Numbered from the stretch's first letter, positions 1-7,628 are shown. The stretch is DNA of 9,781 bases from Actinomycetota bacterium (GCA_947494085.1 CANLTP010000025.1:1-9781); one strand, 5' to 3'. Notes: a model not told the origin generated them from the letters alone. Program-made: numbers and translations.

Positions 1-35
1 TTCCACTGAGGGGCAGCACACGGACTAGTTATTAA
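1..35 (-). promoter_or_regulatory. 5' part of a putative ilvB attenuator region (continues outside the window)
   Basis: This is the stretch immediately downstream of the Val/Ile-rich leader peptide stop codon. It contains the 3' half of an AT-rich hairpin (25-39) and then a C-rich run (CCCCTCAG on the minus strand). In a translational attenuator the alternative antiterminator and terminator stems would begin here and continue beyond position 1. No complete terminator (GC-rich stem followed by a U tract) is visible inside the window, so the mechanism is inferred from the leader peptide and the ilv context. Confidence 0.45.
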
Positions 36-39
36 CTAG
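25..39. repeat. Inverted repeat CTAGTT-ATT-AACTAG over the leader-peptide stop
   Basis: A perfect 6-bp stem with a 3-base loop (CTAGTTATTAACTAG). On the minus strand it contains the TAG stop (38-36) of the leader peptide, so a ribosome that finishes the leader would cover its 5' arm. It directly abuts the GC-rich palindrome at 39-50. It is AT-rich and lacks a U tract, so it is not itself a convincing intrinsic terminator. It may be one of several alternative attenuator stems. Confidence 0.5.
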
Positions 40-74
40 AGCGCGCGCTCACCAATTACCACGACTGAAATCAT
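36..74 (-). CDS. Putative branched-chain amino acid leader peptide (ilvB attenuator)
   Basis: A 12-codon reading frame, MISVVVIGERAL, running from ATG at 74-72 to TAG at 38-36. Six of 12 residues are Ile, Val or Leu, including three consecutive Val codons (GTC GTG GTA). This composition and the 'hydrophobic run, then G-x-R' layout resemble leader peptides of ilvB operons in Actinobacteria; attenuation with a Val-rich leader is known for Corynebacterium glutamicum ilvBNC. It lies just downstream of ilvD in the same orientation, as expected if ilvB follows outside the window. Ribosome stalling on the Val/Ile codons when charged tRNAs are scarce would change folding downstream. Translation could be leaderless (see promoter at 74-109) or use the purine-rich AGGGGAG at 90-84, 9 bases before ATG. 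An in-frame upstream ATG at 101 would give 21 residues with the same end. The peptide itself is probably only regulatory. Confidence 0.72.
   Translation of the reverse strand: MISVVVIGERAL
39..50. repeat. Perfect 12-bp palindrome GAGCGCGCGCTC
   Basis: The twelve bases read identically on both strands and are strikingly GC-rich against the AT-rich surroundings. They encode Glu-Arg-Ala-Leu at the end of the putative leader peptide. As RNA the arms could pair only with a very tight loop, so the sequence is more likely to be one arm of a longer alternative stem, or a coincidence of the codons. The next inverted repeat shares its last base (39). Confidence 0.45.
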
Positions 75-109
75 GACTGAATTCTCCCCTGTCACGCTCA
101 TTTGGTCAA
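74..109 (-). promoter_or_regulatory. Candidate promoter for the ilvB leader transcript
   Basis: On the minus strand, TTGACC (109-104, five of six bases of the sigma-70-type -35 consensus) is followed after exactly 17 bases by GAGAAT (86-81, four of six bases of TATAAT). The leader ATG begins 6 bases after this -10-like box, which would put the transcription start at or next to the A of ATG and give a leaderless leader peptide. The -10 lacks the usual first T, so the match is imperfect. It also overlaps the alternative reading of AGGGGAG as a ribosome binding site. Confidence 0.45.
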
Positions 110-143
110 CCCCTGAGTAGAAAATCTCACTATTTAGCAGTTG

Positions 144-1820
144 TTAACCGCAGACCGCGCCCTTCGATGCCGACCCGACGACCTTGGAATATTTAGCCAA
201 TACCCCGCGCTTATATTTATGTGGGACCGGCTTGAAATTCTTGCGGCGTTCAATTAATTCAGCTTCATCTACTAATAAATCTAATGTGCGAGCAATTGTG
301 TCAATGCGAATTAGATCACCATCTTTAACGAAAGCAATTGGTCCGCCATCAACGGCTTCTGGCGAAACATGTCCTACACATAGTCCAGTGCTGCCACCGC
401 TAAATCGGCCATCAGTTAATAGCAGAGTTGATTTGCCGAGTCCGGCACCTTTTATTGCACCAGTAATCATTAACATTTCTCGCATTCCTGGTCCACCCTT
501 TGGACCTTCATAACGAATTACGACAACGTCACCGGCTTTGATGGTTCCGTCTTGCAGCGCATCCATAGCAAGTTGTTCGCGTTCGAAAACTCGAGCTGGT
601 CCTTCAAATTTTTCAACACCGATGCCTGCTGTTTTGCAGACTGCGCCCTCTGGTGCGAGTGAGCCACCAAGAATTGTGATTCCCACAGCAGTTGAAACTG
701 GAGATTTAATTGCGTGAAGAACTTCACCATCTGGATCTAGTGGTGCAATATCTGCCAAGTTTTCAGCCATTGTCTTACCAGTAACAGTTAAACAATCTCC
801 ATGCAATAGGCCTGCGTCAAGAAGTGCACGAAGAACAACTGGGATTCCACCAACGCGATCGATATCAGTCATAACATATTTTCCAAATGGCTTTAGGTCT
901 CCAAGTAGCGGAACCTTGGAACCAATGCGGTGGAAATCTTCCATAGTTAAATCAACTTCGGCTTCATTTGCGATTGCAAGTAAATGCAGGACGGCGTTTG
1001 TAGAACCACCAAGAGCCATAAGAATTGTGATTGCATTTTCAAAGGCCTTCTTAGTCAAGATTTGACGAGTTGTTATTCCCTTGCGAATCAATTCAACAAC
1101 TGCGGCGCCAGATTTAATTGCGTAGTCATCGCGGCGACGATCCACTGCGGCAGGTGATGCAGAACCTGGAAGTGAAAGTCCAAGTGCTTCACCGATCGCG
1201 GCCATTGTGTTTGCCGTGAACATTCCACCACAAGCACCTTCGCCGGGGCAGATTGCGCGTTCAATTTTATCTACTTGTTCCTCTGTTATCAGGCCACGTG
1301 CACATGCACCAACGGCTTCAAAGGCGTCAATGATCGTTACATCTTTTCCATCAACTGAACCAGCAAGAGTTGTTCCGGCATAAACAAAAACTGATGCAAC
1401 ATCGATACGTGCTGCCGCCATCATCATTCCGGGAAGTGATTTATCGCAACCGGCGAATGTAACCATTCCATCTAAACGTTCGGCTTGCATAACAGTTTCA
1501 ACTGAATCTGCAATTACTTCGCGGGATACTAAAGAGAAGTGCATTCCTTCGTGGCCCATTGAAATTCCATCTGAAACTGAAATAGTTCCAAATTGCATTG
1601 GGAAACCACCAGCTTCGATAACACCTTTTTTTGATGCTTTAGCTAAGCGATCTAATGAGAGATTGCAAGGAGTAATTTCATTCCACGATGATGCAATACC
1701 AATCTGTGGCTTTGCGAAATCTTCATCTTTCATTCCAACTGCGCGCAACATTCCACGTGCTGGTGCCCGCTCGATTCCATCAGTAACTAAACCTGAACGT
1801 GGCTTCATGTTGTTGCTCAT
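144..1820 (-). CDS. ilvD: Dihydroxy-acid dehydratase
   Basis: A 558-residue cytoplasmic enzyme that dehydrates 2,3-dihydroxy-isovalerate and 2,3-dihydroxy-3-methylvalerate to the keto acids giving Val/Leu and Ile. The family signatures are present: CDKSLPGM (C125, with K127 in the metal-binding position) and [16 protein letters not shown] (C197). A third cysteine, C52, is in the motif NEITPCN. Three such cysteines are characteristic of the family's [2Fe-2S] cluster ligands; the SGGSTG motif near the C-terminus holds the proposed catalytic serine. Length is that of the shorter IlvD class (E. coli is about 616). The chosen ATG at 1820 is preceded by AGGA (1830-1827) with a 6-base spacer; this site overlaps the gatB stop codon, 8 bases upstream, which suggests translational coupling. 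M5 is a possible alternative start. It is last in the visible proA-gatCAB-ilvD run and lies next to a putative ilvB leader. Complete, with no lesions seen. Confidence 0.97.
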   Translation of the reverse strand: MSNNMKPRSGLVTDGIERAPARGMLRAVGMKDEDFAKPQIGIASSWNEITPCNLSLDRLAKASKKGVIEAGGFPMQFGTISVSDGISMGHEGMHFSLVSREVIADSVETVMQAERLDGMVTFAGCDKSLPGMMMAAARIDVASVFVYAGTTLAGSVDGKDVTIIDAFEAVGACARGLITEEQVDKIERAICPGEGACGGMFTANTMAAIGEALGLSLPGSASPAAVDRRRDDYAIKSGAAVVELIRKGITTRQILTKKAFENAITILMALGGSTNAVLHLLAIANEAEVDLTMEDFHRIGSKVPLLGDLKPFGKYVMTDIDRVGGIPVVLRALLDAGLLHGDCLTVTGKTMAENLADIAPLDPDGEVLHAIKSPVSTAVGITILGGSLAPEGAVCKTAGIGVEKFEGPARVFEREQLAMDALQDGTIKAGDVVVIRYEGPKGGPGMREMLMITGAIKGAGLGKSTLLLTDGRFSGGSTGLCVGHVSPEAVDGGPIAFVKDGDLIRIDTIARTLDLLVDEAELIERRKNFKPVPHKYKRGVLAKYSKVVGSASKGAVCG

Positions 1821-1824
1821 CTGA

Positions 1825-1831
1825 TTTCCTA
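1825..1831 (-). promoter_or_regulatory. ilvD ribosome binding site embedded in the gatB stop codon
   Basis: On the minus strand TAGGAAA contains the gatB TAG stop (1831-1829) and an AGGA Shine-Dalgarno core (1830-1827), 6 bases before the ilvD ATG. A ribosome terminating on gatB would sit on the ilvD initiation site, which supports co-transcription and coupling. Confidence 0.6.
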
Positions 1832-3328
1832 TCCCTGCCCTAGATGTCTTAATAATAGTTCGCGAACCTTTGCCGCGTCGGCTTGGCCACCAGTTGCTTT
1901 CATTACCGCGCCAATAAGTGCACCTGCTGCTGGAATATTTCCACCACGGATACGTTCTGCGGTATCTGGTTGAGCTGCAATAGCCGCTTCGATCGCAACC
2001 ATGAGCGCTGAATCATCAGATACAACTTTTAGGCCACGCTTCTCAATTACATCTTTTGGTGAACCTTCACCATTGACCACGCCTTCAACAACTTGGCGGG
2101 CTAATTTATCTGTTAAATCTCCACTGGTTATAAGTGCAATTATCTCTGCGACGAATGCTGTAGAAATAAGTGAAGTTGGTGCTACTTCTTTCTCATTTGC
2201 AAGACGTGAAATCTCACCAAGCCACCAGGTGCGGGCACGTGTTGGTTCGGCGCCAAGCTTTATGGTCTCTTCAACAACATCCACAAGTTCGGCATTAATT
2301 AATGAATTCATTTCGGAATCAGGAACGTTCCACTCTTTCTGCAAGCGCTTACGTCGATCGGCTGGATTTTCAGGCAACTTAGCCCGAAGTTCTTCAATCC
2401 ATTTTGCATCTGGAGTAACTGGAACCAAATCTGGTTCTGGGAAATAACGGTAATCCTCAGCCTGCTCTTTCGAACGACCTGGACGAGTTAAGCCACTCTC
2501 TTCTAAGAAGTGACGGGTCTCTTGAATTATGCGTTCGCCAGCTTCAAGACGATTAGCTTGACGTTCAATCTCACCAGTAAGTGCACGTTCAACTGAACGG
2601 AGTGAGTTAACGTTCTTAGTTTCGCTACGAGTTCCAAGTAATCCGCTACCCATAGGGGCGAGTGAAACGTTGGCATCACAGCGAAGTGATCCTTGTTCCA
2701 TCTTTACATCGCTAACGCCAAGTGAGCGAAGGATGTCGCGAAGTTGAGTTACATATGCGCGTGCAACTTGTGGTGCATATTTTCCGGTGCCCGGAATAAT
2801 GCGAGTAACAATTTCAACTAACGGAATACCAGCACGGTTGTAATCAAGTAGCGAATATTCTGCGCCATGGATTCGACCAGTTGAACCACCGACGTGAAGT
2901 GACTTACCGGTGTCTTCTTCCATATGAACACGTTCAATATCTACTCGGAAAGTTTTTGGACCATCATCAGTTTCAATCTCGACATCTAAATAGCCATTAA
3001 CGCAGATTGGTTCGTCATATTGTGAGGTCTGAAAGTTCTTTGGCATATCTGGATAGAAATAATTCTTACGAGCAAAGCGACTGTAAGGAGCGATTGAACA
3101 GTTGAGGGCAAGACCAATCAAAATCGTGCTCTCGATTGCTTTCCCATTTACAACTGGAAGTGCTCCTGGAAGTCCTAAACAAACTGGACAGGTCTGAGTA
3201 TTTGGTGATGCACCGAATTCAGTTGCGCAAGAGCAGAACATCTTAGAATTTGTATTTAATTCAACGTGAACCTCTAAGCCAAGTGTTGGCTCGTATTTTT
3301 CAGTTGCACCTTTATAGTCGAGTGTCAT
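1829..3328 (-). CDS. gatB: Asp-tRNA(Asn)/Glu-tRNA(Gln) amidotransferase subunit B
   Basis: A 499-residue subunit of the GatCAB amidotransferase. It binds the misacylated tRNA, phosphorylates the Glu/Asp carboxyl with ATP, and uses ammonia released by GatA. The start is ATG at 3328 (MTLDYKG...), not an in-frame upstream codon at 3376. It overlaps the gatA stop as ATGA, has AGG 6 bases upstream, and leads straight into the conserved LGLEVHVEL motif. Four cysteines, C32, C34, C47 and C50 (CxC...CxxC), form the zinc-site pattern found in many GatB proteins. The family signature [13 protein letters not shown] and the [11 protein letters not shown] motif are present. The C-terminal GatB/YqeY tRNA-binding domain ends with RGGN...[11 protein letters not shown]. 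Full family length, no damage seen. The stop TAG (1831-1829) overlaps the ilvD ribosome binding site. Confidence 0.97.
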   Translation of the reverse strand: MTLDYKGATEKYEPTLGLEVHVELNTNSKMFCSCATEFGASPNTQTCPVCLGLPGALPVVNGKAIESTILIGLALNCSIAPYSRFARKNYFYPDMPKNFQTSQYDEPICVNGYLDVEIETDDGPKTFRVDIERVHMEEDTGKSLHVGGSTGRIHGAEYSLLDYNRAGIPLVEIVTRIIPGTGKYAPQVARAYVTQLRDILRSLGVSDVKMEQGSLRCDANVSLAPMGSGLLGTRSETKNVNSLRSVERALTGEIERQANRLEAGERIIQETRHFLEESGLTRPGRSKEQAEDYRYFPEPDLVPVTPDAKWIEELRAKLPENPADRRKRLQKEWNVPDSEMNSLINAELVDVVEETIKLGAEPTRARTWWLGEISRLANEKEVAPTSLISTAFVAEIIALITSGDLTDKLARQVVEGVVNGEGSPKDVIEKRGLKVVSDDSALMVAIEAAIAAQPDTAERIRGGNIPAAGALIGAVMKATGGQADAAKVRELLLRHLGQG

Positions 3329-4827
3329 TTTTGACCTGCTAAATCTGGAGCATTTGAAAGTATTGGCTTTCCCCACTTAGAAAGTAGAGCAGCTTCTAGC
3401 GTTCCACCAACACGATAAAAACGATCATCTTGCATAACTGGTGCCATGATTTGAAGACCAACTGGAAGTCCATCTTCATCTGCAAGACCAACTGGAAGGC
3501 TCATGCCACCAATACCAGCCATGTTTACTGGAATTGTTGCGATGTCACTTAAATACATAGCAACTGGATCATTGCTCTTCTCCCCGATTTTAAATGCTGT
3601 TGTCGGGGTTACTGGTGAAATCAAAACATCTGCTTTAGCAAAAGCATTATCAAAGTCCTGCTTTACAAGTGTGCGAACCTTCTGCGCTGAACCGTAATAA
3701 GCATCGTAGTAACCAGATGAAAGTGCATATGTTCCAAGAATGATTCGACGTTTAACTTCCTTACCAAAACCGGCCTCGCGAGTAGCGCTCATTACTTCTT
3801 CTGCGCCTTTACTTCCATCATCGCCGACTCGTAAGCCATAACGCATGGAATCAAAGCGGGCCAAGTTAGAAGATGCTTCAGATGGTGCAATTAAATAATA
3901 AGCAGCAAGTGCGTATTCAAAGTTAGGGCAAGATACTTCAACTATTTCGGCACCAGCAGCAACTAATAATTCAATTGATTCAGCGATGCGAGCACTTACA
4001 CCAGCTTGAAAACCTGAGCCGCTTAACTCTTTGATTACGCCAATCTTCATACCCTTAACATCAAGGCGCTTTGCCGCAGCAACAATTTGTGGAACAGGTG
4101 CATTGATACTTGTTGAATCGCGTTCATCATGTCCGGCAATTGCTTCATGTAATAGTGCGGTATCTAAAACGGTTCGTGCAAATGGCCCAACTTGATCTAG
4201 ACTCGATGAGTATGCAACTACGCCGTAACGAGAAACTGCACCGTAAGTTGGTTTAACTCCAACAATTCCAGTTAGTGCTGCTGGTTGGCGAATTGATCCA
4301 CCGGTATCTGTTCCAATTGCAAGTGGCGCTTCGAATGCCGCAACAGCTGCTGCAGATCCTCCACTTGAACCACCAGGAGTTCTGGTTAAGTCCCAAGGAT
4401 TTTGTGTGGTGCCATAAGCAGAATTTTCAGTCGATGAACCCATTGCGAATTCATCCATATTTGTTTTACCAAGAATTACAACGCCTGCTGCCTTTAACTT
4501 TGCAACAACAGTTGAGTCATAAGGTGGACGCCAACCTTCAAGAATCTTTGATCCGGCAGTTGTTGGTATGCCTTTCTGAGCCAAAATATCTTTAACTGCA
4601 ATTGGCACTCCCGCTAATGGAGAAAGTTTCTCACCACTTGCTCGCTTCTTATCGATTGCGCCTGCTTGTTCTAGCGCGCCTGCGTTATCGATATGTAAAA
4701 ATGCATGAATCTTGCCGTCAACAGAAGCAATTCGATCTAAATGTTGTTGGGTAAGTTCTACCGAAGAAATTTCTTTTGCTGCAAGAGCGCTAGCCATTTC
4801 GGCTGCAGTTGAGTGAATATTTGTCAT
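3325..4827 (-). CDS. gatA: Asp-tRNA(Asn)/Glu-tRNA(Gln) amidotransferase subunit A
   Basis: A 500-residue glutaminase subunit of GatCAB. It hydrolyses glutamine and passes ammonia through a tunnel to GatB. It is an amidase-signature enzyme with the Ser-cisSer-Lys triad readable as K79 (in GVPIAVKDI), S154 (in PGGSSGGS) and the nucleophile S178 (in [10 protein letters not shown]). These positions agree with the numbering I recall for Staphylococcus aureus GatA. The C-terminal [10 protein letters not shown] motif is also typical. The ATG at 4827 overlaps the gatC stop (ATGA, 4827-4824), and the gene ends in another ATGA overlap with gatB, so the three subunits are probably translationally coupled. 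The ribosome binding site is weak (GGTGAAGA just before ATG), consistent with coupling. Complete, no anomalies. Confidence 0.98.
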   Translation of the reverse strand: MTNIHSTAAEMASALAAKEISSVELTQQHLDRIASVDGKIHAFLHIDNAGALEQAGAIDKKRASGEKLSPLAGVPIAVKDILAQKGIPTTAGSKILEGWRPPYDSTVVAKLKAAGVVILGKTNMDEFAMGSSTENSAYGTTQNPWDLTRTPGGSSGGSAAAVAAFEAPLAIGTDTGGSIRQPAALTGIVGVKPTYGAVSRYGVVAYSSSLDQVGPFARTVLDTALLHEAIAGHDERDSTSINAPVPQIVAAAKRLDVKGMKIGVIKELSGSGFQAGVSARIAESIELLVAAGAEIVEVSCPNFEYALAAYYLIAPSEASSNLARFDSMRYGLRVGDDGSKGAEEVMSATREAGFGKEVKRRIILGTYALSSGYYDAYYGSAQKVRTLVKQDFDNAFAKADVLISPVTPTTAFKIGEKSNDPVAMYLSDIATIPVNMAGIGGMSLPVGLADEDGLPVGLQIMAPVMQDDRFYRVGGTLEAALLSKWGKPILSNAPDLAGQK

Positions 4828-5120
4828 TCTTCACCAAGGATTTGTGGAACTTTAAAGCGATCTTCAGCCTGCGCAGGAGCCCCTGAAAGGGCTTCATCAT
4901 TTGTAAGACTTGGCTTTACAACATCATCACGAAAAACATTTGACATCGAAAGTGGGTGTGAAGTTGGTGCAATGTCGGCAGTTGCGACTTCTTGAACGCG
5001 CTTTACTGCGCCAAGTATCTGTTCTAATTCGCTAGCCATGTGATCTAACTCGGCGGGCGTCATTTCAATGCGGGCCAGCTTTGCTAGGTGTGCGACATCA
5101 TCGCGAGAAATTGCGGCCAT
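4824..5120 (-). CDS. gatC: Asp-tRNA(Asn)/Glu-tRNA(Gln) amidotransferase subunit C
   Basis: A 98-residue small subunit that wraps around and stabilises the GatA-GatB complex. The N-terminal motif [19 protein letters not shown], then a helix ([19 protein letters not shown]) and a PTSHPL-x-M-x-NVFRDD segment are classic GatC features, and the length matches the family. It is the first gene of a tightly overlapping gatCAB set. Presence of the complex suggests that Gln-tRNA(Gln), Asn-tRNA(Asn) or both are made by the indirect route, as is usual in Actinobacteria. The 43-base gap from the proA stop contains TAAGG upstream of ATG, which can be read either as a ribosome binding site or as part of a -10 box. 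Confidence 0.95.
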   Translation of the reverse strand: MAAISRDDVAHLAKLARIEMTPAELDHMASELEQILGAVKRVQEVATADIAPTSHPLSMSNVFRDDVVKPSLTNDEALSGAPAQAEDRFKVPQILGEE

Positions 5121-5132
5121 AGTCGAACCTTA
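5121..5132 (-). promoter_or_regulatory. gatC ribosome binding site or leaderless -10 box
   Basis: On the minus strand TAAGGT (5132-5127) is followed by 6 bases and then the gatC ATG. AAGG at this place is an acceptable Shine-Dalgarno sequence. TAAGGT also fits the actinobacterial TANNNT -10 pattern at the exact leaderless spacing seen before proA and the hydrolase. I see no good TTGACA-like -35 about 17 bases upstream. The sequence alone does not decide between the two readings. Confidence 0.4.
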
Positions 5133-5163
5133 TCGTGAGCCAGTGCTTACTAATAAATTGAAA

Positions 5164-6432
5164 TTATGCGCGAATCTGGCCAGAGCCAGTAACAATCCAA
5201 GTTGTAGTGGTCATTTGCTCTAACCCCATTGGTCCACGGGCATGAAGTTTCTGATTTGAGATCCCAATCTCTGCTCCAAATCCCATCTGCTCGCCATCTG
5301 TGAATCTGGTCGATGCATTAACCATCACGGCTGCGCAATCGCTTAGTGCGATAAATTTTGCAGCATTTGATTCGGATTCAGTAACAATCGCTTCAGTATG
5401 TTTCGTTCCATATTTAGCAATATGGTCAGAAGCTGCAAGCAAATTTGGAACAATTGCAACATTCATTTCTAGCGCATTGTATTCAGTGGACCAGTTAGCT
5501 TCATTTGCGATACTTACATCCACGTTATTTGCTTGGGCAATCTTTGCGGTTGCTGAATCCACATTTAATTTAACTTTAGCCTCACGGAGTGCTGAAAGTG
5601 CGGTTGGCAAAAACTTTACTGCAACACTTTCGTGAACCAGAAGCGTTTCTGCGGCATTGCAGACACTTGGCCGATGTGTCTTTGAATTTATAACAATTGG
5701 AAGCGCTTTAGTTAAGTCTGCATCGGAATCAATATAAACGTGGCAAACACCAGCGCCCGTTTCAATCGTTGGAACAGTCGAGTCATCAACAACTGTGCGA
5801 ATCAAAGCCGCACTTCCCCGCGGAATAACGAGATCAACTTTGCCACGTGCATGTAGCAAAGCTGCAACAGTGGATCTATCATTTGATGGCACTAGTTGAA
5901 TTACATCTGGTGAAATATTGGTTTTACTCAAAGCCCGGCGCATAACAGTTACGAGAACTTGATTGCTATTTGCAGCACTCGATGATCCGCGAAGCAAAGC
6001 TGTATTTCCTGACATCAATAAAATTACCGCGGCATCAACAGTGACATTTGGGCGGGCTTCATAAACCATTCCAACAACACCAAATGGAACGGTTACCTGC
6101 TTAAGGTGCAGACCATTTTCTAAAGTGCTTTCGCGCAAAGTTTTCCCAAGTGGGCTCTGCAACTTCGAAACGGATTGTGCGCCATCTGCCATACCTGAAA
6201 CTCGCGAAGCGGTTAATAGCAATCGATCTTGCATTGATTCCGCCATGCCATCTCGAACCGCATTCGCCATATCTTCGGCATTCGCAGCCAAAATTTCAAT
6301 CTCACTTGCACGTAATTCATCTGCAATTCGAATTAGTGCTTCCACTCTATCGCCATCAGTTGCTGCAATAAGTGTGCGCGCAGCTAACCGAGCTTTATCA
6401 GCTAATTCGGCAATCATCGCGGTGGCTTCCAT
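5164..6432 (-). CDS. proA: Gamma-glutamyl phosphate reductase (glutamate-5-semialdehyde dehydrogenase)
   Basis: A 422-residue cytoplasmic NADPH-dependent enzyme reducing glutamyl 5-phosphate from ProB to glutamate 5-semialdehyde, the second step of proline synthesis. It is an aldehyde-dehydrogenase superfamily member with conserved blocks PFGVVGMVYEARPNVT (about 116-131), LRGSSSAANSN (147-157), IPRGSAALIR (203-212) and IETGAGVCHVYID (223-235). The catalytic cysteine is C258 in the RPSVCNAAETLLVH motif. The C-terminal FGAEIGISNQKLHARGPMGLE block is also present. Length is normal. The ATG at 6432 lies 6 bases after a TAGGCT box and may be leaderless. An in-frame ATG at 6417 (M6) has GGAAG 8 bases upstream and is a possible alternative. 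Unlike the usual obg-proB-proA operon, proA is cut off from proB by an opposing gene, so it probably needs its own promoter, which may also drive gatCAB-ilvD. Confidence 0.97.
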   Translation of the reverse strand: MEATAMIAELADKARLAARTLIAATDGDRVEALIRIADELRASEIEILAANAEDMANAVRDGMAESMQDRLLLTASRVSGMADGAQSVSKLQSPLGKTLRESTLENGLHLKQVTVPFGVVGMVYEARPNVTVDAAVILLMSGNTALLRGSSSAANSNQVLVTVMRRALSKTNISPDVIQLVPSNDRSTVAALLHARGKVDLVIPRGSAALIRTVVDDSTVPTIETGAGVCHVYIDSDADLTKALPIVINSKTHRPSVCNAAETLLVHESVAVKFLPTALSALREAKVKLNVDSATAKIAQANNVDVSIANEANWSTEYNALEMNVAIVPNLLAASDHIAKYGTKHTEAIVTESESNAAKFIALSDCAAVMVNASTRFTDGEQMGFGAEIGISNQKLHARGPMGLEQMTTTTWIVTGSGQIRA

Positions 6433-6438
6433 GTTCCT

Positions 6439-6444
6439 AGCCTA
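6439..6444 (-). promoter_or_regulatory. Candidate leaderless -10 box of proA
   Basis: On the minus strand TAGGCT fits TANNNT and is followed by 6 bases (AGGAAC) and the proA ATG at 6432, the spacing typical of leaderless actinobacterial transcripts. No convincing -35 is seen, and the region upstream is the start of the divergent hydrolase gene. AGGA lies only 2 bases from ATG, too close to serve as a normal Shine-Dalgarno site, which favours the leaderless reading. Confidence 0.5.
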
Positions 6445-6452
6445 GAGCCTTC

Positions 6453-6458
6453 TACCCT
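6453..6458 (+). promoter_or_regulatory. Candidate leaderless -10 box of the serine hydrolase gene
   Basis: TACCCT fits TANNNT and lies exactly 6 bases (TCTCTC) before the ATG at 6465. The pyrimidine-rich stretch between it and ATG has no Shine-Dalgarno sequence, so leaderless translation is the simplest reading. It shares the 32-base divergent intergenic region with the proA promoter candidate; no clear -35 was found. Confidence 0.5.
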
Positions 6459-6464
6459 TCTCTC

Positions 6465-7625
6465 ATGAGACGTTTATTGCGAGTGCTACGAAATACTGTA
6501 ATTGTCCTAATCGCTTTAGCGGTTGCCCTAACTGGATTTACAAGATTCATTCATTACCCAAATCCAATTGCTGCAATAAAGCTTGGGCTAGCACCAGCAT
6601 CAAAAACTCCGACCCTGATGCCGTGGCACACGATTGATCCCTCAGATAATCCAATTGCCTGGCCAACTAGCACTGAAGCAACGCCTGAAACAGTTGCCTG
6701 GAAAGGCAAGCAAATCAAATGGCAAGACTTCCTAGATCGTACGAATACAAATGCTTTCTTGTTAGTTCGAAATGGCGTAATCACTTACGAATATTACAAA
6801 CCTGGATTTAGCGAATCCTCTCAACTTCCTTCTTACTCTGTTTCGAAAACAATGACATCAATCATTGCTGGTCAATTAATTGCTGAAGGTAAGTTGAAAG
6901 AGAGCGATACCTTTGTTAAGTATTTCCCAGAGTTAAAGACCGGAACCTCTTTCGACCGAGTAACCGTTCAAACACTTCTTGATATGCAAGCTGGGGTTGG
7001 AGTTTCAGATAATTATCCAACTGGTCCTGCTGGATGGGGCGTAGCAATTGCGCAGATGTATGCCACCACTGATATCGATTGGTTTATGAAGAACAACCGC
7101 AAAATGGCTTTCGAACCTGGTTCTAAATCTGAATACCGCAGCGTAGATACCATGATGATTGGAATGATTATTAAGGCCATTACTGGAACAACTATCGCTG
7201 AATACTTCAGCGAAAATGTTTGGAAACCTATTGGTGCAAAGTATCCAGCAACCTGGAATGTTGATCGTGTTGGCGGAATTGAAAAAACATTCTGCTGTTT
7301 CAACGCAACTGCCAGAGATTATGCCCGTGTTGGCTTAGCTGTAATTAATGGCGGTCAAGCTGGTGCAAAACAAATTATTGATCCAGTCTGGTTAAAGCGA
7401 ATGACAACTCAGGTTACAACACTTGATCGTAATTGGGGCTACGGTGCGTTTGTCTGGCATCCATTCCCAGAAATATCCCTAGCAGAAGGGTTGCATGGAC
7501 AATACATTTTCATGAATCCTAAAACCAGAACTGTGATTGTGAAGCTTTCAGATAATCCGACGGGACAAGATGAGGATCAAGCTACTGCCGAAGTGTTGCT
7601 TGGAGTATCTAACAAACTCAATTAA
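6465..7625 (+). CDS. Membrane-anchored serine hydrolase, beta-lactamase class C / 6-aminohexanoate-dimer hydrolase type
   Basis: A 386-residue protein of the beta-lactamase-related superfamily (COG1680-like). An Arg-rich N-terminus (MRRLLRVLRN) precedes one hydrophobic segment at about 11-27, with no lipobox cysteine, so it is probably an N-terminal anchor or uncleaved signal with the catalytic domain outside the membrane. The active-site motifs are S125-V-S-K128 (SxxK, nucleophile and general base), Y224-R-S226 at the Y-x-N position, and H344-G-Q in EGLHGQYIFMNP at the place of KTG. The TFCCFNATARDYARVG block (about 275-290) is typical of the NylB/esterase-like branch rather than of true AmpC. 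The substrate cannot be told; peptide, ester or amide hydrolysis are all possible, and antibiotic resistance should not be assumed. It lies alone on the plus strand between proB and proA, 3 bases from the proB stop, with no terminator in the gap. Base composition looks like that of its neighbours. Confidence 0.88.
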   Translation: MRRLLRVLRNTVIVLIALAVALTGFTRFIHYPNPIAAIKLGLAPASKTPTLMPWHTIDPSDNPIAWPTSTEATPETVAWKGKQIKWQDFLDRTNTNAFLLVRNGVITYEYYKPGFSESSQLPSYSVSKTMTSIIAGQLIAEGKLKESDTFVKYFPELKTGTSFDRVTVQTLLDMQAGVGVSDNYPTGPAGWGVAIAQMYATTDIDWFMKNNRKMAFEPGSKSEYRSVDTMMIGMIIKAITGTTIAEYFSENVWKPIGAKYPATWNVDRVGGIEKTFCCFNATARDYARVGLAVINGGQAGAKQIIDPVWLKRMTTQVTTLDRNWGYGAFVWHPFPEISLAEGLHGQYIFMNPKTRTVIVKLSDNPTGQDEDQATAEVLLGVSNKLN

Positions 7626-7628
7626 AAC

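Noticed and set aside
109..143. Intrinsic terminator after ilvD
   Set aside because: The only stem found is TGAG/CTCA (4 bp) around a T-rich loop, with no following U tract. It may not be a terminator at all, so ilvD transcripts could read into the leader region.
3329..3376. Longer gatB start at 3376 (MGKANTF...)
   Set aside because: The extra 16 residues lie inside the gatA end and are not GatB-like. The ATG at 3328 has the ATGA overlap, an AGG ribosome binding site and leads directly into conserved GatB sequence.
3457..3501. Direct repeat AGACCAACTGGAAG, two copies about 30 bases apart
   Set aside because: It encodes the two LPVGL motifs near the GatA C-terminus, a normal feature of the protein.
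4275..4595. Plus-strand open frames opposite gatA, proA, gatB and obg
   Set aside because: They are antisense to conserved genes, have low-complexity Leu/Gln- or Ser-rich translations and no ribosome binding sites, so they are chance frames.
6465..7625. Antibiotic-resistance beta-lactamase
   Set aside because: The motifs (SVSK, YRS, HGQ, FCCFNATARD) point to the NylB/esterase-like branch, and no resistance context is present.
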